Shown: piece after piece, positions 57,714-64,000 of the stretch | How positions within the stretch are numbered: position 1 is the stretch's first letter | Layout of the letters: each line of letters opens with the position of its first letter | Assembly: GCA_044508835.1 (NCBI GenBank) | Contig: JBIQHD010000024.1 | Coordinates: forward strand, 10,478 to 74,477 | Origin: JAKFDI01 sp044508835 | Lineage (GTDB): Bacteria > Pseudomonadota > Gammaproteobacteria > Burkholderiales > Burkholderiaceae_C | Reading direction: 5' to 3' | DNA: 64,000 nt | The notes under the pieces: generated by a model | Seen by the model: the letters and a program-made list of their open reading frames with translations, nothing else | Told to the model about the DNA's origin: nothing | Database searches by the model: none | Program-made: the position numbers and the translations under genes

Positions 57714-57744
57714 GTATGAATTCTACGTACTTCCGGATTCATAC
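57714..57744. promoter_or_regulatory. VapBC operator: GTATGAAT-N15-ATTCATAC
   Basis: A perfect 8-bp inverted repeat (57714-57721 and 57737-57744) 23-53 bases upstream of vapB, in an AT-richer patch. It is a likely binding site for the VapBC complex. Confidence 0.65.
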
Positions 57745-57833
57745 CTGCCGGGTCGGGATTGGCGGCCGCAACGACGGCGGCGGCCCGCAGGCCGCCGCTC
57801 GGCCGGCTCGCGCCGGCGTGGAGGAGGGAAGGA

Positions 57834-58382
57834 TCAGCGCGTGGCGGCGGCGCCCAGCATCACGTTGGTGCGCGGCGCATCGGAGACCGTCTTCTGCGAG
57901 GCGACCATGCAGCTGTCGACCATGCGCTGGCCGATCTTGCTGTTCATCAGCATCGACTTGCTGGGGATCTGCAGCCACATCACGCCGCTGCGCTTGTCCT
58001 CCAGCCGCACGGCGCCGGTGGTGGTCTCCTCGGGGACCATCTCGTAGCTGGCGTTCTTGAAGCTCACCTTGAAGTGGCCCGGCTTGCCATCGGCCGGCTG
58101 CACGTCCACCTGCTGCGAGAACTCGCAGTCGGCCTTGCCGATCAACACGCGCGAGGCGGCTTCCATCTGCCCGGCGGTGAGCGCGGCCACGGTCTCGGTG
58201 GCCACCGCCAGCCCGATGGCCTCGGACTTCAGCTCGGTGCGCGACTGGCTCTGCTTCGCCTTCGCGACCTTGGTGGAATTCTTGGCCTTCGCGGCGGGCT
58301 GCGCCGCGCTGGTTTGGGCATGCGCCAGCGGCAGCGCGAGCGCGGCGGCACAGAACATCGACACGGCGAGGGAGCGGGACAT
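57834..58382 (-). CDS. Secreted protein of unknown function
   Basis: A 182-residue protein with a clear signal peptide (residues 1-25, cleavage after AHA) and a lysine/serine-rich segment to about residue 55. The remainder is mixed with two cysteines (near residues 102 and 160) that may form a disulfide. Segments such as CEFSQQVDVQP, GHFKVSFKNASYEMVPEE and GVMWLQIPSKSMLMNSKIGQ look like a small beta domain. The start at 58382 has GGAGGT upstream. I do not recognise the family. It stands between vapBC and the decayed CitE-like gene. Confidence 0.75.
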   Translation of the reverse strand: MSRSLAVSMFCAAALALPLAHAQTSAAQPAAKAKNSTKVAKAKQSQSRTELKSEAIGLAVATETVAALTAGQMEAASRVLIGKADCEFSQQVDVQPADGKPGHFKVSFKNASYEMVPEETTTGAVRLEDKRSGVMWLQIPSKSMLMNSKIGQRMVDSCMVASQKTVSDAPRTNVMLGAAATR

Positions 58383-58682
58383 GGATCGGACCTCCGGGTT
58401 GGCGGGCACCGTGATTGTGTGGCGTGCCGGCGCGCATGGGGCGCCGCGGCGTCGCTGCGTCTGCAACAGATTGCTGGCGCGCGCCGCCGCACGGCCGGAA
58501 CTATTGCACGAACCGCCCGCCCGCGCCGGGCGGGCCCCGCCCGGCCCGGCCGAGACATGGTTCACGCGCGGGCCGGGCGGCACGCGTCGCACGGCACGAC
58601 GGGTGGAACTAATGCACATGCGATGCGCACGGCCGGCACCGGCCGCCCGTGCGGGACTTGGATACAAGTCGCGGCGGCGCCG
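58383..58682. other. 300-base gene-free stretch with a direct repeat
   Basis: No gene is seen. GGAACTATTGCAC (58497-58509) and GGAACTAATGCAC (58605-58617) are near-identical direct repeats, each followed within about 30 bases by a GC-rich palindrome (CCCGCCCG/CGGGCGGG and CGGCCGG/CCGGCCG). This may mark the scar of the deletion that truncated the CitE-like gene or a small repeat element; neither is shown. Confidence 0.4.
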
Positions 58683-58987
58683 TCACGGGCTCATGCCGCC
58701 GCGTCGAAGTACTGCGCGCGCACGCGCGCCGACGCGGCCGTGGGCGTTGGCGTCCGACATCACCAGCTCGGCGACGAGCAGCGCATGCTCGGCCTCGCCG
58801 CCCACCGGCGCGCCGTCCTCGCAGTCGAGCGTGACGTCGAACACCGGCCCGAGCCGCTGCCGCAGTTCGAGGCTCTTGCGCATGCGCGCCTCGACGCCGG
58901 CGTAGTGGTCGCAGGCCGGCAGCGCGGCGGCCACGTCGCCGGCGTCGAACAGGGCCTGGCGCGGATGAAGCGGGCGGGAAGGTCCAT
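58683..58987 (-). pseudogene. CitE-like (HpcH/HpaI aldolase/citrate lyase beta) remnant
   Basis: About 100 residues of the N-terminal part of a CitE-like CoA-ester lyase remain: HPRQALFD, LPACDHYAGVEARMRKSLEL, GPVFDVTLDCEDGAPVGGEA and EHALLVAELVMSDANAHGRV. The only nearby ATG (58987) is in a different frame from this conserved part, so a frameshift lies near the start. After GRVGAR the frame ends within 15 codons, whereas intact members run to about 330 residues. The missing 200 residues are not in the following 300 bases. A close relative downstream of mdh is common in Comamonadaceae, so this is a decayed copy of a normal neighbour. Confidence 0.75.
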
Positions 58988-59004
58988 GGCGGTCGCGGGC
59001 AACG

Positions 59005-59034
59005 AAAAAAGCCGGCGCACAGTGTGGGCCGGCT
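59005..59034 (-). terminator. Rho-independent terminator after mdh
   Basis: On the minus strand AGCCGGC / GCCGGCT arms (59028-59034 and 59010-59016) are followed by a TTTTTT run (59005-59010). It ends the mdh transcript before the CitE remnant. Confidence 0.85.
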
Positions 59035-59094
59035 CGGGGCGCCGCGGTGGAAAACACCGCGTCGCAAGTGCAGAAATGCGTCGGGGCGGGTGCG

Positions 59095-60081
59095 TCAGAG
59101 CAGGTGCTTCACGCCGTCCTGCTCGTCCTGCAGCTCCTTGAGCGTGAGGTTGATGCGCTCCTGGCTGAAGGCGTCGATCTCGAGGCCCTCGACGATCTTG
59201 TACTCGCCGCCCTCGGTCGTGACCGGGAAGCCGAACATCACGTCCTTCGGGATGCCGTATTCGCCGTTGCTCGGCACGCCCATCGTCACCCACTTGCCCT
59301 TGGTGCCCAGCGCCCAGTCGCGCATGTGGTCGATGGCGGCGTTGGCGGCCGAGGCCGCGCTCGACAGCCCGCGCGCCTCGATGATGGCCGCGCCGCGCTT
59401 GCCCACCGTCGGCAGGAACACGTCCTTGTTCCAGGCCTGGTCGTTGATCATGTCCTTCACCGACTGGCCCTCGATGGAGGCGAAGCGGTAGTCGGCGTAC
59501 ATGCTGGGCGAGTGGTTGCCCCACACGGCGAGCTTCTCGATCGCGGCCACCGGCTTGCCCGTCTTGGCGGCGATCTGCGAGGCGGCGCGGTTGTGGTCCA
59601 GGCGCAGCATGGCGGTGAAGTTCTTGCGCGGCAGGTCGGGCGCGCTCTTCATCGCGATGTAGGCGTTGGTGTTGGCCGGGTTGCCCACGACCAGCACCTT
59701 CACGTCGCGGCTGGCCACGGCGTTGAGGGCCTTGCCCTGGCCGATGAAGATCTGGCCGTTGATCGACAGCAGCTCGGCGCGCTCCATGCCGGCCTTGCGC
59801 GGCATCGAGCCGACGAGCAGGGCGTAGTCGGTGTCCTTGAAGGCGGTCATCGGGTCGCCGTGGGCTTCCATGCCGGCCAGCAGCGGGAAGGCGCAGTCCT
59901 CGAGCTCCATCATCACGCCCTTGAGCGCCTTCTGCGGGCCGTCCGCCGGCACCTCCAGCAGTTGCAGGATGACGGGCTGGTCCTTGCCGAGCATCTCGCC
60001 CGAGGCGATGCGGAACAGCAGTGCATAGCCGATCTGGCCGGCTGCGCCCGTGACGGCGACACGAACGGGTTTCTTGCTCAT
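59095..60081 (-). CDS. mdh: Malate dehydrogenase
   Basis: A 328-residue NAD-dependent malate dehydrogenase of the cytosolic-type (type 2) family found in betaproteobacteria. The NAD loop is VTGAAGQIGYALL (residues 10-22), substrate arginines lie in MPRKAGMERAE (R95, R101) and LRLD (R160), and the catalytic histidine is H190 in VWGNHSPSMY. It oxidises malate to oxaloacetate in the TCA cycle. It is divergent from a GntR regulator with a palindrome in the shared region. Confidence 0.96.
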   Translation of the reverse strand: MSKKPVRVAVTGAAGQIGYALLFRIASGEMLGKDQPVILQLLEVPADGPQKALKGVMMELEDCAFPLLAGMEAHGDPMTAFKDTDYALLVGSMPRKAGMERAELLSINGQIFIGQGKALNAVASRDVKVLVVGNPANTNAYIAMKSAPDLPRKNFTAMLRLDHNRAASQIAAKTGKPVAAIEKLAVWGNHSPSMYADYRFASIEGQSVKDMINDQAWNKDVFLPTVGKRGAAIIEARGLSSAASAANAAIDHMRDWALGTKGKWVTMGVPSNGEYGIPKDVMFGFPVTTEGGEYKIVEGLEIDAFSQERINLTLKELQDEQDGVKHLL

Positions 60082-60231
60082 GGAATTCTCCGGATAAGTG
60101 GGGCGAAAGGGGAAATCGGGCCCGGGCAGGCGAGGCGCCGCGCGGCGCGCAGCGAGGGGCGGCCGGCAAGTTTAGGCCAGCACGCGCAGGCGCCGGGGAG
60201 TCTAGGTGCCCGCCGTGCGCAGGGTCAAGAT

Positions 60232-60250
60232 TCTTATGTCTTACATAAGA
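60232..60250. promoter_or_regulatory. Palindrome TCTTATG-TCTTA-CATAAGA (GntR operator candidate)
   Basis: A 7-bp perfect inverted repeat with a 5-base spacer in the 222-base region between mdh and the HutC-type gntR. It is distinct from the TATATSATATA sites and may be bound by the adjacent GntR protein to control mdh and itself. Confidence 0.6.
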
Positions 60251-60303
60251 TATCTCTCGACTTTCATGGACTCGGGCCGGCGGCTGTGCTCGAATGCGGG
60301 GAC

Positions 60304-61086
60304 ATGCCCGCCGCCGCCTTGCCTCCGTCGACCACGCCGCCGCGTCCGGCCGACGGGTCGGCGCCGGCATTCAGCCCGCTGTACCAGCAGATCAAGGCGC
60401 TGATGACGCGCAGCCTGCAGGCGGGCGAATGGCGTCCCGGCGAGGCCATCCCGAGCGAGATGGACCTGGCTGCCCGCTTCAAGGTGAGCCAGGGCACGGT
60501 GCGCAAGGCGATCGACGAGCTGGCGGCCGACAACCTGCTCGTGCGCCGCCAGGGTAAGGGCACCTTCGTCGCCACGCACGCCGAGCAGAAGATCCAGTAC
60601 CGCTTCCTGCGCCTCGCGCCCGATGCCGCCGAGGGCGGCGCGGGCGCCGGCGCGCAGCGCCACTTCATCGACTGCCGGCGCAGCCGCGCGCCCGCCGAGG
60701 TCGCGCGCGCGCTGCAGCTGAAGGCCGGCGAGCCGACGGTGGAGATCCGCCGCGTGCTCTCGTTCGCCGGCACGCCGGTGGTGCTCGACGACATCTGGCT
60801 GCCGGGCTCGCTGTTCAAGGGGCTGTCGGCGGAGCGGCTGTCGGACTACCGCGGCCCGATGTACGCGCTGTTCGAGGCCGAGTTCGGCGTGCGCATGATC
60901 CGTGCGGAAGAGAAGATCCGCGCCGTGGCCGCCGACGCGACGGCCGCCCGCTGGCTGGGCGTCGCCGAAGGCGCACCGCTGCTGCTGGTGGAGCGCCTGT
61001 CCTTCACGTACGACGGCAAGCCCGTGGAGCTGCGCCGCGGGCTCTACGACACGTCCTCCCACCACTACCGCAATCAACTCAGCTGA
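60304..61086 (+). CDS. GntR family transcriptional regulator, HutC/UTRA subfamily
   Basis: A 260-residue regulator. The GntR winged helix lies at about residues 22-92 (SPLYQQIKALMTRSLQAGEW, PGEAIPSEMDLAARFKVSQG, VRRQGKGTFVA). The UTRA effector domain is at about 110-255 (GEPTVEIRRVLSFAGTPVVL, LVERLSFTYDGKPVELRRG). It is placed between mdh and sdh, as often in Comamonadaceae. Regulation of TCA-cycle genes by this protein is likely but inferred from position. Confidence 0.9.
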   Translation: MPAAALPPSTTPPRPADGSAPAFSPLYQQIKALMTRSLQAGEWRPGEAIPSEMDLAARFKVSQGTVRKAIDELAADNLLVRRQGKGTFVATHAEQKIQYRFLRLAPDAAEGGAGAGAQRHFIDCRRSRAPAEVARALQLKAGEPTVEIRRVLSFAGTPVVLDDIWLPGSLFKGLSAERLSDYRGPMYALFEAEFGVRMIRAEEKIRAVAADATAARWLGVAEGAPLLLVERLSFTYDGKPVELRRGLYDTSSHHYRNQLS

Positions 61087-61176
61087 GCGAACGCAGGGCG
61101 CCGCGGGGGCCGTGGCTGCTGCATTGCAATAAAATCATTCGGTTTCACTTTGTTCGTCACACACAAAAGGTTGGGT

Positions 61177-61593
61177 ATGCCCGAAGCCACGAGACAGAGA
61201 CCAGGCCCGATGGGCCTCAAGGGTGCGATCACCTACGGCCATCCGGTGGCCGCGATCGTGTCGATCCTTCATCGCGTGAGCGGCGTCGGGCTCTTCCTGT
61301 TCATGCCCTTCCTGATCTGGCTGTTCGACGCCAGCGTCACGTCGGAGGTCTCGTACGCGCGCTTCGCCCACCTGTTCGACGCCGGCACCGGCGTCATGGG
61401 CGGCTGGTTCTACAAGCTCATCGTGCTCGGCCTGATCTGGGCCTTCCTGCACCACCTGATCGCCGGCCTGCGCCACGTGTGGCTCGACATCACGCACCAG
61501 ACCACGAAGAAGTTCGGCCGCCAGTCGGCGCTCTTCACTCTGGCCGTGAGCATCGTGGTCACGCTCGCGCTCGGCTACAAGCTGTTCTTCTGA
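61177..61593 (+). CDS. sdhC: Succinate dehydrogenase cytochrome b556 subunit
   Basis: A 138-residue membrane anchor with three helices. The quinone-site segment HRVSGVGLFLFMPF (near residue 35) and the heme-ligand region FLHHLIAGLRHVWLD (near 90) are characteristic. It starts at the ATG at 61177 behind AAAAGG. First gene of sdhCDAB. Confidence 0.93.
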   Translation: MPEATRQRPGPMGLKGAITYGHPVAAIVSILHRVSGVGLFLFMPFLIWLFDASVTSEVSYARFAHLFDAGTGVMGGWFYKLIVLGLIWAFLHHLIAGLRHVWLDITHQTTKKFGRQSALFTLAVSIVVTLALGYKLFF

Positions 61594-61604
61594 GGAGCGC
61601 AGGC

Positions 61605-61967
61605 ATGGCAACGAACTACGGCTCCAAGCGCCTCGTCGTCGGCGCGCACTACGGCCTCGGCGACTGGCTCTCGCAGCGCGTGACCGCCGTCGTGATGACG
61701 GTCTTCACGCTGGTGCTCATCGCCCAGGTGCTCTTCGGCGGGCCGCTCGGCTACGACCGCTGGGCGGGCATCTTCGCGCAGCAGTGGATGAAGGTGCTCA
61801 CCTTCGTCACCATCGTCGCGCTGCTCTATCACGCCTGGGTGGGCGTTCGCAACGTGTGGATGGATTACGTGAAGTCCGTGGGCCTGCGGCTGACGCTGCA
61901 GGCCGTGACGATCGTGTGGCTCGTCGGCTGCGCCGGCTGGGCGGTTCAGGTTCTCTGGAGACTGTGA
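61605..61967 (+). CDS. sdhD: Succinate dehydrogenase membrane anchor subunit
   Basis: A 120-residue three-helix anchor. GLGDWLSQRVTAVVMTVFTL starts helix 1, and YHAWVGVRNVWMDYVK near residue 83 carries the heme histidine. The start follows a GAGGAG ribosome site 11 bases after sdhC. It overlaps sdhA by one base (TGATG). Confidence 0.93.
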   Translation: MATNYGSKRLVVGAHYGLGDWLSQRVTAVVMTVFTLVLIAQVLFGGPLGYDRWAGIFAQQWMKVLTFVTIVALLYHAWVGVRNVWMDYVKSVGLRLTLQAVTIVWLVGCAGWAVQVLWRL

Positions 61968-63763
61968 TGTCGGTGGCTGCCTCGGTTTCGAAACGCAAGT
62001 TCGATGTGGTCATCGTCGGTGCCGGCGGTTCCGGCATGCGCGCCTCGCTGCAGCTGGCGATGGCGGGCCTGAACGTCGCGGTGCTGTCCAAGGTGTTCCC
62101 CACGCGCTCGCACACGGTGGCGGCGCAGGGCGGCATCGGCGCCTCGCTCGGCAACATGTCCGAGGACAACTGGCACTACCACTTCTACGACACCGTCAAG
62201 GGCGGCGACTGGCTGGGCGACCAGGACGCGATCGAGTTCATGTGCCGCGAGGCGCCGAAGGTCGTGTACGAGCTCGAGCACTTCGGCATGCCCTTCGACC
62301 GCAACGCCGACGGCACCATCTACCAGCGCCCCTTCGGCGGCCACACCGCCAACTACGGCGAGAAGCCGGTGCAGCGCGCCTGCGCCGCGGCCGACCGCAC
62401 CGGCCACGCGATGCTGCACACGCTCTACCAGCAGAACGTCAAGGCGCGCACGCACTTCTTCGTCGAGTGGATGGCGCTCGACCTGATCCGCGACGCCGAC
62501 GGCGACGTGGTCGGCGTCACCGCGCTCGAGATGGAGACGGGCGAGCTGCACGTGCTCGAGGCCAAGACGGTGATGCTCGCCACCGGCGGGGCGGGGCGCA
62601 TCTTCGCGGCCTCCACCAACGCCTTCATCAACACCGGCGACGGCCTGGGCATGGCCGCGCGCGCGGGCCTGCCGCTGCAGGACCTGGAGTTCTGGCAGTT
62701 CCACCCGACCGGCGTGGCCGGCGCCGGCGTGCTGCTCACCGAAGGCTGCCGCGGCGAGGGCGCCATCCTGCGCAACGCCGCCGGCGAGCGCTTCATGGAG
62801 CGCTACGCGCCCACGCTCAAGGACCTGGCGCCGCGCGACTTCGTCTCGCGCTGCATGGACCAGGAGATCAAGGAAGGGCGCGGCTGCGGTCCGAACAAGG
62901 ACTACATCCACCTCGACATGACCCACCTCGGCGCCGAAACCATCATGAAGCGCCTGCCGAGCGTGTTCGAGATCGGCCACAACTTCGCTAACGTCGACAT
63001 CACCAAGGAGCCGATCCCGGTGGTGCCGACCATCCACTACCAGATGGGCGGCATCCCGACCAACATCCACGGCCAGGTGGTGGCGCCGAAGAACGGCAAT
63101 CCGAACGAGGTGGTCAAGGGCCTGTACGCGGTGGGCGAGTGCGCCTGCGTGAGCGTGCACGGCGCCAACCGGCTGGGCACCAACTCGCTGCTCGACCTGC
63201 TGGTGTTCGGCCGCGCGGCCGGCAACCACATCGTCGACAGCGACATCAAGGCGCGCAGCCACAAGCCGCTGCCCGCCGACGCGGCCGACTTCTCGCTCTC
63301 GCGCCTGGCCAAGTACGACAACAGCACCGGCGGCGAGTACGCGCAGGACGTGGCCAACGCCATCCGCACCACCATGCAGCAGCATGCCGGCGTGTTCCGC
63401 ACCCAGGCCATCCTCGACGAAGGCGTGACGGCGATCAAGGCGGTGGCCGAGCGGGTGAAGAACATCCACCTCGCCGACAAGTCGAAGGTCTTCAACACTG
63501 CGCGCGTCGAGGCGCTCGAGGTCGAGAACCTGATCGAGGTGGCGCTCGCGACCATCGTGTCGGCCGCCGCGCGGCGCGAGAGCCGCGGCGCCCACACGGT
63601 GGACGACTACGGCGACACGCCCGCGCATCCGAACGGTCGCAACGACGACGAGTGGCTCAAGCACACCTTGTGGTACTCCGAAGGCAACCGCCTCGAATAC
63701 AAGCCGGTCAACATGAAGCCGCTGACCGTCGAATCCGTACCGCCCAAGGTGCGGTCCTTCTAA
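61967..63763 (+). CDS. sdhA: Succinate dehydrogenase flavoprotein subunit
   Basis: A 598-residue flavoprotein that oxidises succinate to fumarate. The FAD loop is VIVGAGGSGMRASLQLA. Covalent FAD attaches at H49 in PTRSHTVAAQGG. The active-site region TGGAGRIFAASTNA and the HPTGVAGAGVL segment near residue 245 are as expected. The capping and helical domains end with DDEWLKHTLWY. Length matches E. coli SdhA (588). Confidence 0.97.
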   Translation: MSVAASVSKRKFDVVIVGAGGSGMRASLQLAMAGLNVAVLSKVFPTRSHTVAAQGGIGASLGNMSEDNWHYHFYDTVKGGDWLGDQDAIEFMCREAPKVVYELEHFGMPFDRNADGTIYQRPFGGHTANYGEKPVQRACAAADRTGHAMLHTLYQQNVKARTHFFVEWMALDLIRDADGDVVGVTALEMETGELHVLEAKTVMLATGGAGRIFAASTNAFINTGDGLGMAARAGLPLQDLEFWQFHPTGVAGAGVLLTEGCRGEGAILRNAAGERFMERYAPTLKDLAPRDFVSRCMDQEIKEGRGCGPNKDYIHLDMTHLGAETIMKRLPSVFEIGHNFANVDITKEPIPVVPTIHYQMGGIPTNIHGQVVAPKNGNPNEVVKGLYAVGECACVSVHGANRLGTNSLLDLLVFGRAAGNHIVDSDIKARSHKPLPADAADFSLSRLAKYDNSTGGEYAQDVANAIRTTMQQHAGVFRTQAILDEGVTAIKAVAERVKNIHLADKSKVFNTARVEALEVENLIEVALATIVSAAARRESRGAHTVDDYGDTPAHPNGRNDDEWLKHTLWYSEGNRLEYKPVNMKPLTVESVPPKVRSF

Positions 63764-63792
63764 GGCCGGCTCCGCCCGAGGAATCCGAAAGC

Positions 63793-64000
63793 CATGACCA
63801 AGCGCGTTTTCCAGATCTACCGCTACGACCCCGACACCGACGCCAAGCCGCGCATGCAGACCATCGAGGTCGAGCTCGACGGCTCCGAGCGCATGCTGCT
63901 CGATGCGTTGATGAAGCTGAAGAAGGTCGATCCGTCGATCAGCTTCCGCCGCTCCTGCCGCGAAGGCGTGTGCGGCTCGGACGCGATGAACATCAACGGC
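63793..64000 (+). CDS. sdhB: Succinate dehydrogenase iron-sulfur subunit (partial)
   Basis: The first 69 residues of SdhB; the gene runs off the end of the window. FQIYRYDPD starts the plant-type ferredoxin domain, and the first [2Fe-2S] ligands are seen in RRSCREGVCGSDAMNING. It is 29 bases after sdhA. Confidence 0.95.

Noticed and set aside
57745..57833. Terminator after the secreted protein gene (GGCGGCGGCCCGCAGGCCGCCGC)
   Set aside because: A GC-rich stem is present but there is no T-run on the minus strand, so intrinsic termination is not supported.

Overview
The window is 64 kb of very GC-rich chromosomal DNA. It fits a betaproteobacterium of the Burkholderiales, most like Comamonadaceae. 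The reasons are the C-terminal block acnB / mdh / HutC-type gntR / sdhCDAB, a Bug-type tricarboxylate-binding protein, an Entner-Doudoroff edd-eda pair, and short GC-rich palindromic repeats of the kind seen in that family. The taxonomic call is inference from gene content and base composition. No rRNA, tRNA, CRISPR array, transposase or phage gene was seen.

Bases 1-17,100 hold the most distinctive region: an apparent catabolic regulon. It comprises a class III aminotransferase (1481-2707); a Dpp/Opp-type ABC importer downstream of an N,N-dimethylformamidase-beta-like protein (2805-10071); a penicillin-acylase-family Ntn hydrolase (10133-12454) divergent from a FadR-type GntR regulator (12495-13271); and a translationally coupled kinase, class II aldolase and split transketolase operon (13278-17074). 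An 11-bp palindrome, TATATSATATA, lies upstream of the aminotransferase, the amidase/ABC operon and the kinase operon. A two-mismatch copy lies between the acylase and gntR. This ties all four transcription units to one regulator. I do not recognise the complete pathway. The contents suggest import of an amide-linked compound, amide cleavage, transamination, and breakdown of a short sugar or sugar-acid part. An M16 peptidase (82-1353) precedes it.

Bases 17,300-28,700 hold a lone LivK-like binding protein with a divergent MarR regulator. Then comes an iron-type cell-surface signalling system (FecI-like sigma, FecR-like anti-sigma, TonB-dependent receptor with STN domain) whose receptor gene runs directly into a DUF4198-like gene and a complete MacA-MacB-outer membrane factor efflux pump. 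A good Fur-box match and a motif shared between the fecR and receptor promoters support iron/ECF control.

Bases 28,700-47,300 are mostly housekeeping and small regulated pairs: ChaC, AsmA, edd-eda (HexR-like box), two Hsp20 genes behind a heat-shock-type promoter, hemerythrin, glyoxalase I plus thioesterase divergent from MarR-MFS, TetR plus an Acg-type nitroreductase with twin operators, a GDT1-family transporter, an SDR, an MBL-fold hydrolase, UDP-glucuronate decarboxylase, a lipoprotein, an ArsC-like reductase, a Bug protein and a HEAT-repeat DNA-alkylation-repair protein.

Bases 47,500-64,000 are central metabolism: acnA, a large hybrid histidine kinase, acnB with a VapBC module directly upstream, a secreted protein of unknown function, a decayed CitE-like gene, mdh, a GntR regulator and sdhCDA plus the start of sdhB, which runs off the end of the window.
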